Below are positions 15,319-21,217 of a stretch of 21,217 bases of DNA, one piece after another. How positions within the stretch are numbered: the stretch's first letter is position 1; each line of letters starts with the position of its first letter. A program made the position numbers and the translations under genes. Source of the DNA: CAG-303 sp034172985 (GTDB lineage Bacteria; Bacillota; Clostridia; Lachnospirales; Lachnospiraceae); assembly GCA_034172985.1 (NCBI GenBank), contig JAXFDY010000049.1, positions 1 to 21,217 of the forward strand, read 5' to 3'. The notes under the pieces are model-generated. The model did no database searches, was not told where the DNA came from, and was given only the letters and a program-made list of their open reading frames with translations.

Positions 15319-17058
15319 CTACTTTTCAACCGTCTCTATGGCATCAAATTTGCAGAGAGACTTACATAATCCACATCCGTTGCACATGGTTGTGTCAATA
15401 GAAACCGTACCGTCTGCATTTCGTGTCAGTGCAGGACAACCCGGACGCAGGCACACACCACATTTTTTACATTTTTCGGAAACAGGCCTGCAAACATTTG
15501 GAAATACGTTGCCCTTTAACAATACACAAGGAGATTTGGTGATAATTACTGACACTTCATCTCTTGCCGTTTCTTCCTTTACCACCTTCTCAAGTTCAGC
15601 TGTATCAAAGGCATTTACTTCTGTCACATGCTTAATGCCTAATGCCAGACAGAGTTTAAAGATATCAATGGCAGGCACAATGTCTCCCATCAGAGTCTTT
15701 CCTGTTGCTGCGTGGTCCTGATGTCCTGTCATACCGGTCGTGGAATTATCCAGAATCATCACCGTACCCGTTCCCTGATTATACACCATATTCATCAGAG
15801 AATTGATACCTGTATGCATAAAGGTAGAATCACCAATAACAGCCACCCAGTTCTTGATATAATCTTTGCCTTTTGCCTTCTCCATACCATGAAGAGTAGA
15901 GATACTTGCTCCCATACAGACAGTGGTATCAATGACATTCAACGGTGCTACTGCACCAAGAGTATAACATCCGATATCACCAGCTGCGTGGATTTTCAAT
16001 TTATTTAATACAGAGAATACACTTCTGTGAGGACAGCCCGGACATAAAATCGGCGGTCTTGCAGGTACCTGTGCTGCATTTTCCTTCACAGGTTCCTGAT
16101 TTAACAGAATGCGACGAAGCATATTGGCACTATATTCACCCTGAACGGTAAATATTTCCTTACCTACGGCTTCAATTCCCCATGAGCGCACCTGTTCTTC
16201 AATTACAGGCTCTAATTCCTCAAATATGTATAACTTATCCACCTTTGATGCAAATTCCTGAATCAGTTTTTTAGGTAGCGGATGCACCATACCAAGTTTC
16301 AATACGGAAGCATTTGGACAAGCCTCCTTTACATACTGATACGGAATTCCGCTGGTGATAAAACCGATGGAGGTATCGTTGTACTCAACCTTATTGATTG
16401 GAAAATCACAACCATCCTCCGCCATTTTTTTCATTCGTTCTTCCACATACAGATGACGTTTCTTTGCATTGCCGGGCATCATTACATATTTTGCGGCATT
16501 GCGCTCATATACCTTATCTTCAGGAACAACCCTGTCGCAAAGTTCTACAAGTCCCTGTGAGTGTGATAACCTTGTTGTAGTACGAAGAATTACCGGGGTA
16601 TCATACTTTTCACTGATTTCAAAGGCAAACTTTGTAAATTCCTTTGCCTCTGCACTGTCGGACGGTTCCAGAACCGGAACAATGGCTGCTCTCGCCACAC
16701 AACGGCTGTCCTGTTCGTTCTGTGAACTGTATAGTCCCGGATCATCAGCCGCCACAAGCACCAGACCTCCGTTAACTCCCGCATAAGAAATGGTATAAAG
16801 CGGGTCACTTGCCACGTTCACTCCTACATGCTTCATGGATGCCATGGAACGTACACCGCTTATGGATGCACCGATTGCCACTTCCATTGCCACCTTTTCA
16901 TTAGGGGACCATTCTGCATATATTTCAGGATATTTTACAATATTTTCACTGATTTCCGTACTAGGAGTTCCCGGGTATGCTGCTGACACCTTCACTCCGG
17001 CTTCATAAGCACCTCTGGCAATTGCTTCATTGCCCAACATAATCTTTACTTCTGACAC
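15319..17058 (-). CDS. iorA: indolepyruvate ferredoxin oxidoreductase, alpha subunit
   Basis: The 579-residue catalytic subunit. Seen: an N-terminal pyrimidine-binding domain (LGNEAIARGAYEAGVKVSAAYPGTPSTE region), CPGCPHR (339-345), GDIGCYTLG (360-368), and a thiamine-diphosphate site with IGDSTF (408-413) and LDNSTTGMTG (436-445). It ends with two cysteine clusters for [4Fe-4S] centres: C530, C533, C536, C541 and C559, C562, C565, C569. The iron-sulfur centres pass electrons to ferredoxin, and the arrangement matches archaeal and clostridial IorA. The start is a GTG at 17058 with AAAGGA about ten bases upstream. It follows the first paaK gene by 65 bp. Together with IorB and the ligases it links arylpyruvate, arylacetyl-CoA and arylacetate. 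Direction in the cell, degradation with ATP gain or reductive synthesis of aromatic amino acids, cannot be told from the sequence. Confidence 0.95.
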   Translation of the reverse strand: MSEVKIMLGNEAIARGAYEAGVKVSAAYPGTPSTEISENIVKYPEIYAEWSPNEKVAMEVAIGASISGVRSMASMKHVGVNVASDPLYTISYAGVNGGLVLVAADDPGLYSSQNEQDSRCVARAAIVPVLEPSDSAEAKEFTKFAFEISEKYDTPVILRTTTRLSHSQGLVELCDRVVPEDKVYERNAAKYVMMPGNAKKRHLYVEERMKKMAEDGCDFPINKVEYNDTSIGFITSGIPYQYVKEACPNASVLKLGMVHPLPKKLIQEFASKVDKLYIFEELEPVIEEQVRSWGIEAVGKEIFTVQGEYSANMLRRILLNQEPVKENAAQVPARPPILCPGCPHRSVFSVLNKLKIHAAGDIGCYTLGAVAPLNVIDTTVCMGASISTLHGMEKAKGKDYIKNWVAVIGDSTFMHTGINSLMNMVYNQGTGTVMILDNSTTGMTGHQDHAATGKTLMGDIVPAIDIFKLCLALGIKHVTEVNAFDTAELEKVVKEETARDEVSVIITKSPCVLLKGNVFPNVCRPVSEKCKKCGVCLRPGCPALTRNADGTVSIDTTMCNGCGLCKSLCKFDAIETVEK

Positions 17059-17123
17059 TGCTATGTATTCCTTTCCCTTAGAAATTTTATATATTTGATT
17101 CCTGCTGCTATTCAGGTTTATTC

Positions 17124-18428
17124 TTATACCTTATTATCTCTTAAATCCCGCACACGTTTAGCTTTTCCTTCAAATCGCTGTAAGGTATTAGGCGATTCAA
17201 GGCTGATTTTCGCATCAAGTCCAAGAATAATACGAAGCTTCGACTTAATTTTTTTCTGAATCAGCTCAAGTTCTTTGTATGTATCTGTTTCCTTCAATAG
17301 CTCCACCCTGATTTCCAGCTTATCGGCATGATTTTCGCGTGTTACGATAATTTCATAGTGAGGTCCTATTTCTTCCACACTGAAAATCACTTCTTCAATC
17401 TGGCTTGGGAACACATTGACACCGCGAATCTTAAGCATATCGTCGGTTCGTCCGTCAAGATTGTCCATACGGCAGGTGGTACGTCCACATTTGCAAGGCT
17501 CATAAATCAGCCTTGTCACATCCTTTGTACGATATCTTATGAGAGGAAGGCCTTCCTTGTAAATACAGGTAATGACAAGCTCACCTTTCTCGCCGTGAGG
17601 TAATACCTCACCTGTCTTTGGGTCAATAATCTCTGGTATAAAATAATCCTCATTAATATGCATACCATTCATATATTCACATTCACCTGACACACCCGGG
17701 CCCATCAGTTCACTCATGCCGTAATTGGATGTCACAAGCATATCATCTCCCCAAAGCTTATGCATCTCAGCACGCATTGCCTCAGTCAGCAACTCGCTGC
17801 CCACCAGACCTATTTTTACCTTTAAATCCTTTTTAGGATCAATTCCCATACTCATGGCTACTTCCGCTAAACGTAAGGAGTAGGATGGAGTTGCTACAAG
17901 AAGTGTAGTCTCAAAATCCTTCATATACATAATCTGCTTTTCCGAATTACCGGTTGAAGACGGTACTATGGTTGCACCGATATTTTCCAATCCGTAATGC
18001 AATCCAAGTGCTCCGGTAAACATACCGTATCCAAAGCAGATTTGTGCCATATCCCTTTCTGTAGCACCACCCATACAGGCGATTCGTGATACACACTCCG
18101 ACCACATTTTCAAATCTCTTTTGGTGTAACCTACTACTGTAGGTTTTCCTGTGGTTCCGCTGGATGCATGTACTCGTACCAATTTTTCCTTCGGCACTGC
18201 AAACAGACCAAAAGGATAATTATCTCTCAAGTCTTGTTTTGTCACAAATGGTAATTTTGACAAATCTTTCAGACTTTGAATGTGCTCAGGTCTTATCCCT
18301 GCTTCCTCCATTTTTTTACGATACGCTGGAACCCTGTCCCAGTTTTGTTGTACCGTATCCTTCAGCCGGGCAAGCTGTATCTCTTCTATCTCTGCCCTGG
18401 ACAATGTTTCTTCCTTTGACCAAATCAT
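17124..18428 (-). CDS. paaK: phenylacetate-CoA ligase-like enzyme (first gene of the operon)
   Basis: A 434-residue PaaK homologue. Seen: HASSGTTGK (87-95), YGMSE (236-240), RYRTKD and RTDDMLKIRG, so the adenylation machinery is intact. The motif that reads GAEPW in characterised PaaK proteins and in the other copy here is GSELL (210-214), next to the acyl pocket, suggesting a different aryl acid. Cysteines in CKCGRTTC may bind metal. The ATG at 18428 has AGGAGG eight bases upstream. It leads an operon continuing into iorA after 65 bp. Upstream is about 1 kb without an intact gene. Ligase activity is well supported; substrate is inferred from the ior genes. Confidence 0.92.
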   Translation of the reverse strand: MIWSKEETLSRAEIEEIQLARLKDTVQQNWDRVPAYRKKMEEAGIRPEHIQSLKDLSKLPFVTKQDLRDNYPFGLFAVPKEKLVRVHASSGTTGKPTVVGYTKRDLKMWSECVSRIACMGGATERDMAQICFGYGMFTGALGLHYGLENIGATIVPSSTGNSEKQIMYMKDFETTLLVATPSYSLRLAEVAMSMGIDPKKDLKVKIGLVGSELLTEAMRAEMHKLWGDDMLVTSNYGMSELMGPGVSGECEYMNGMHINEDYFIPEIIDPKTGEVLPHGEKGELVITCIYKEGLPLIRYRTKDVTRLIYEPCKCGRTTCRMDNLDGRTDDMLKIRGVNVFPSQIEEVIFSVEEIGPHYEIIVTRENHADKLEIRVELLKETDTYKELELIQKKIKSKLRIILGLDAKISLESPNTLQRFEGKAKRVRDLRDNKV

Positions 18429-18526
18429 TACAACGGCCTCCTATTTTTTATACTGAAAAATGATAATACTGAAACTTACAATTATGACTTTCAACACTGT
18501 AACTCAATAAATATAAAAGTATATTA

Positions 18527-18535
18527 ATTGTACCA
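18527..18535 (-). promoter_or_regulatory. candidate extended -10 promoter of the paaK-ior operon
   Basis: The minus strand reads TGGTACAAT, an extended -10 with hexamer TACAAT at 18532-18527, about 100 bases upstream of the paaK ATG. The -35 region is not recognisable. Other AT-rich hexamers lie closer to the gene, so this is only the best-looking of several. Confidence 0.35.
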
Positions 18536-18695
18536 TAATCAGATAGGATTTTCTATAACATTTTCTTTTGTGATAGAGTAAATTTACTGTCAGTTAGGAA
18601 TAATCAGGGAGCTCCTAAGATATTTTGATTTGACTTGTTTTTCTTTATTTTCATTTTAAACTTCGGTGCAAAGTCACCTAACTTTTAACTTAAAA

Positions 18696-18969
18696 TTACT
18701 CATCTAATAATCTAACTGCTTCCACCAAATATCCACAGGCCTCAAGCTTTTGCTTCTTGATGCTGGATAACCCTTTATATTTTTTCTGATCAATTTTTTG
18801 TTCTATGTTAATTTCTGGATGTTCGATTTTTGCAAACTCCTTTTCTTTCATACATCGTACCACGGCTAATAATATTCAGACAGGCATTTATCGTATCCTG
18901 TAATACTTCTTCTTTACCTATCACAAGTCCTCTGTAACCTAATTCCTCCAACGCTCCTCTCTTTGTGCT
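18696..18969 (-). pseudogene. decayed, unrecognised coding remnant
   Basis: Two short overlapping minus-strand reading frames look like pieces of one gene. The first (18969-18808) contains GALEELGYRGLVIGKEEVLQ and runs to about GTMYERK; the second (18851-18696, 51 codons with an ATG) contains EFAKIEHPEINIEQ and ends EAVRLLDE. A one-base change near 18845 would join them as GTMYERK followed by EFAKIEHPE. Neither has a good ribosome binding site. I do not recognise the family. The position next to an integrase remnant suggests leftover mobile-element DNA. The rest of 18429-18695 shows only the promoter region and no gene. Confidence 0.35.
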
Positions 18970-18999
18970 TCATACTGTAAATTGCACCGCTTACAGTTT

Positions 19000-19252
19000 T
19001 TAGGCAAAAAAGAGAGTAGATATTTCATATAAGTCTGCAAATGTCTGAACTGAATTGGTAATATCATAAGGGGTTCTCGAAAAATCAGCCAAAGCATTCT
19101 CAGCTTCCTCCCCTGTCGGGAAACTTCCAAGAACTTTATACACCGCCTGTGTTTTACCATTTTTATCTACTTTAGTCCCTACTGCCACCTTTGTTCTAAA
19201 TGTATTCTTCCTACTACATGTTTTCTCTACCGTACCTCTTCCATTCTCTCAT
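19000..19252 (-). pseudogene. N-terminal remnant of a tyrosine-type integrase
   Basis: Read from 19248, the frame gives ENGRGTVEK, then TKVDKNGKTQAVYKVLGSF, PTGEEAENALADFSRTPYD and TFADLYE before running out at 19000. This is the pattern of the Arm-type DNA-binding N-terminus of integrases from Firmicutes phages and conjugative elements, in which the tract of repeated 'EA..ALA' and 'PYD' leads into 'TFAELYE'. The likely original ATG (19252) is out of frame by one base with the rest. The SAM-like core-binding and catalytic domains (R, HxxR, Y) are absent, so it is broken and inactive. It marks an old insertion and deletion between two operons. From 19253 to 19364 I see nothing further. Confidence 0.6.
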
Positions 19253-19364
19253 CTGAAAGCTTTCTTTCTATCCATAGCTTATAGCATCCTTTCATTTCTC
19301 TTTCGATGTATATCAGCTATTTATTTACCTGCCTACACTAAAAAAGCAGAGGATAAGTAGACAT

Positions 19365-19410
19365 AAAAAACGAGGACGAACCACACCTGACTACGACTTG
19401 GTTTGTCCTC
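19365..19410 (-). terminator. rho-independent terminator of the NifU-like/GGGtGRT operon
   Basis: On the minus strand GAGGACAAACCA (19410-19399) pairs with TGGTTCGTCCTC (19383-19372) with a single mismatch and a 15-base loop, then TTTTTT at 19370-19365. It starts 24 bases after the GGGtGRT stop codon. Confidence 0.88.
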
Positions 19411-19433
19411 AAAACAAAGTTACTTAATTCTTT

Positions 19434-20444
19434 TTAGAATTTACCAGCCTTAGCAGCTTCCTCAATAGCAACTGCTGTGGCAACTGTCATACCAACCATA
19501 GGGTTGTTACCTGCACCGATAAGACCCATCATTTCCACATGAGCTGGAACTGATGATGAACCTGCAAACTGTGCATCGCTATGCATACGTCCCATAGTAT
19601 CAGTCATACCATAAGAAGCAGGACCTGCTGCCATGTTATCAGGATGAAGTGTACGTCCTGTACCACCACCTGATGCTACTGAGAAATACTTCTTACCCAT
19701 TTCGATACATTCTTTCTTGTATGTACCTGCAACAGGATGCTGGAATCTTGTAGGATTTGTTGAGTTACCTGTGATAGATACGTCAACCTTCTCCTTATGC
19801 ATGATAGCTACACCTTCTGTAACATCATTTGCACCATAACAGTTAACCTTTGAACGAAGTCCGTCTGAATAAGCTTTTCTGAAAACTTCCTTCACTTCGC
19901 CTGTAGAATAATCCATCTCAGTCTCAACATAAGTGAATCCATTGATTCTTGAGATAATCTGGGCAGCATCTTTTCCAAGACCATTTAAGATAACTCTTAA
20001 CGGTTTCTGACGAACCTTGTTTGCCTTTTCTGCAATACCGATAGCTCCTTCAGCGGCTGCAAATGACTCATGTCCTGCTAAGAAGCAGAAACAGTCTGTC
20101 TCTTCTTCCAGCAACATCTTACCAAGGTTACCATGTCCAAGACCAACTTTTCTCTGATCTGCAACAGAACCAGGGATACAGAAAGCCTGAAGTCCTTCAC
20201 CGATTGCTGCGGCTGCATCTGATGCCTTTCTGCAATCTTTCTTAATTGCGATAGCTGCGCCTGTAATATAAGCCCAGCATGCATTTTCAAAACAGATTGG
20301 CTGAATACCCTTAATCATATCATATACATTAAGGCCTGCATCTTTTGTAATCTTTTCAGCTTCTTCAAGAGAAGCAATACCATAGCTATTTAAAACAGAA
20401 TTGATTTTATCAATTCTTCTTTCATATGATTCAAATAAAGCCAT
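19434..20444 (-). CDS. GGGtGRT-family protein, function unknown
   Basis: A 336-residue protein of the family that databases name after its motif; here GGGTGRT is at residues 259-265. It is glycine- and alanine-rich, with no signal peptide or membrane segment, so cytoplasmic. Conserved-looking segments include GLGHGNLGKMLLEEETDCFCFLAGHESF (about 101-128, written here as GLGHGNLG, DCFCF and GHESF), NGLGKDAAQIISRI, TGNSTNPTRFQHPVAG and the C-terminal GLIGAGNNPMVGMT. Eight cysteines (C51, C56, C71, C89, C118, C120, C202, C246) could serve metal or cluster binding. The ATG has AGGAGG upstream and lies 18 bp after the NifU-like gene, so the two are one operon. An Fe-S or redox role is suggested by that partner; no reaction is known to me. 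Confidence 0.9.
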   Translation of the reverse strand: MALFESYERRIDKINSVLNSYGIASLEEAEKITKDAGLNVYDMIKGIQPICFENACWAYITGAAIAIKKDCRKASDAAAAIGEGLQAFCIPGSVADQRKVGLGHGNLGKMLLEEETDCFCFLAGHESFAAAEGAIGIAEKANKVRQKPLRVILNGLGKDAAQIISRINGFTYVETEMDYSTGEVKEVFRKAYSDGLRSKVNCYGANDVTEGVAIMHKEKVDVSITGNSTNPTRFQHPVAGTYKKECIEMGKKYFSVASGGGTGRTLHPDNMAAGPASYGMTDTMGRMHSDAQFAGSSSVPAHVEMMGLIGAGNNPMVGMTVATAVAIEEAAKAGKF

Positions 20445-20462
20445 TTTTATCTCTCCTCCTTA

Positions 20463-21167
20463 TTATTTGATTTCTTCGTCTGTTCTTGGGTCAATAATCT
20501 TAACTGCATCAGCAACTCTTCCGTACTGTCCACAAGCCTTCTCGTAAGCAGTATTAGGATCGTCACCCTTCTTAATGAAGTCTGTCATCTTTCCAAGACT
20601 AACGAATTTGTAACCGATGATTTCATTATCTTCATCAAGTGCAATACCTGTTACATAACCTTCTGCCATCTCAAGATAACGAGGTCCCTTAGCTTTAGTA
20701 CCATACATAGTACCAACCTGTGAACGAAGTCCTTTTCCAAGGTCTTCAAGACCAGCTCCTACAGGAAGTCCTTCCTCTGAGAAAGCTGACTGGCTACGAC
20801 CGTAAACGATCTGTAAGAATAATTCTCTCATAGCTGTATTGATAGCATCACAAACAAGGTCTGTGTTAAGAGCTTCAAGAACTGTTCTGCCAGGAAGAAT
20901 TTCAGAAGCCATAGCTGCTGAATGAGTCATTCCTGAACATCCGATAGTCTCAACGAGCGCTTCCTCGATGATACCCTCTTTAACATTTAATGAAAGCTTA
21001 CATGCACCCTGCTGTGGAGCACACCAGCCAATACCATGTGTAAAACCTGAAATGTCTTTAACATCTTTAGCTTTTACCCATTTTGCTTCTTCCGGAATAG
21101 GTGCGCAACCATGTGATACGCCCTGAGCAACCGGACACATTTCTTCTACTTCTTTTGAATAAATCAT
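20463..21167 (-). CDS. NifU-like iron-sulfur cluster scaffold-type protein
   Basis: A 234-residue protein related to the NifU/IscU scaffold fold but longer than IscU (about 130). Seen: GIGWCAPQQGACKL (C49, C56), ETIGCSGMTHSAAMASEIL (C77), then LPGRTVLEAL and C106. This is the spacing in which IscU/NifU proteins hold a cluster, with GCS in place of the usual second cysteine region. The tail (about 140-234) is extra and contains another cysteine (YEKACGQYGR). No cysteine desulfurase is nearby. The ATG at 21167 has AAAGGAG eight bases upstream; an AT-rich TATAAT at 21191-21186 is too close to be a convincing promoter, and the true promoter may lie outside the window. First gene of the operon with GGGtGRT. 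A dedicated scaffold or cluster donor for its partner is the working inference. Confidence 0.88.
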   Translation of the reverse strand: MIYSKEVEEMCPVAQGVSHGCAPIPEEAKWVKAKDVKDISGFTHGIGWCAPQQGACKLSLNVKEGIIEEALVETIGCSGMTHSAAMASEILPGRTVLEALNTDLVCDAINTAMRELFLQIVYGRSQSAFSEEGLPVGAGLEDLGKGLRSQVGTMYGTKAKGPRYLEMAEGYVTGIALDEDNEIIGYKFVSLGKMTDFIKKGDDPNTAYEKACGQYGRVADAVKIIDPRTDEEIK

Positions 21168-21217
21168 GTTGAAACTCCTTTCATCATTATAATTAATATA
21201 TTATGTTCATCATCAAA

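Noticed and set aside
15203..15721. Plus-strand ORF of 172 codons
   Set aside because: It is antisense to iorA and iorB, both of which have clear catalytic motifs; it is a shadow frame.
18594..18618. Inverted repeat TTAGGA/TCCTAA as a terminator
   Set aside because: Only six base pairs with a 13-base loop and no T-run on either strand.
1..21217. CRISPR arrays, tRNA or rRNA genes, riboswitches
   Set aside because: I saw no regularly spaced repeats, no cloverleaf-like tRNA sequence and no conserved riboswitch core in the intergenic regions.

Overview
The window looks like low-GC Clostridia DNA, most likely a gut Lachnospiraceae. This rests on AT-rich codon use, AGGAGG-type ribosome binding sites, strict-anaerobe enzymes (a ferredoxin-linked indolepyruvate oxidoreductase) and several protein types I recognise from that group (GGGtGRT protein, clostridial EF-G-like GTPase, EAL-LamG protein). 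The genus is not established. Every gene I support lies on the minus strand, so the layout is described from high to low coordinates, in the direction of transcription.

Region 1 (21167-19434) is a two-gene operon of a NifU-like iron-sulfur scaffold protein and a GGGtGRT-family protein, closed by a hairpin terminator. Both are conserved and, to my knowledge, uncharacterised. Region 2 (19433-18429) has no intact gene. It holds the N-terminal remnant of a tyrosine integrase and decayed short ORFs. Region 3 (18428-12127) is a six-gene operon for arylpyruvate/arylacetate metabolism: paaK, iorA, iorB, a second diverged paaK, a tandem-ACT protein and an amidohydrolase, ended by a strong terminator.

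Region 4 (11980-8764) is a signalling operon with an extended -10 promoter. It encodes an extracytoplasmic sensor, a 7TM histidine kinase, a lone receiver and an AraC regulator. The first three look like one hybrid sensor kinase split at both domain boundaries by -1 frame changes. Next comes a GH36 alpha-galactosidase (8603-6396), whose promoter carries a perfect palindrome over the -35 region. An EF-G-like translational GTPase follows (6318-4228) with its own terminator.

Region 5 (4054-1) is an operon of an EAL phosphodiesterase fused to a LamG-like domain, a 76-residue protein of unknown function, and a Tet(M)-like ribosomal GTPase. The GTPase lacks the Tet(M) tetracycline-displacing loop and ends in a YacP/Rae1-like NYN nuclease domain; the gene runs off the left edge. 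The candidates for undescribed biology are this GTPase-nuclease fusion with its c-di-GMP partner, the NifU-like/GGGtGRT pair, and the split hybrid kinase.
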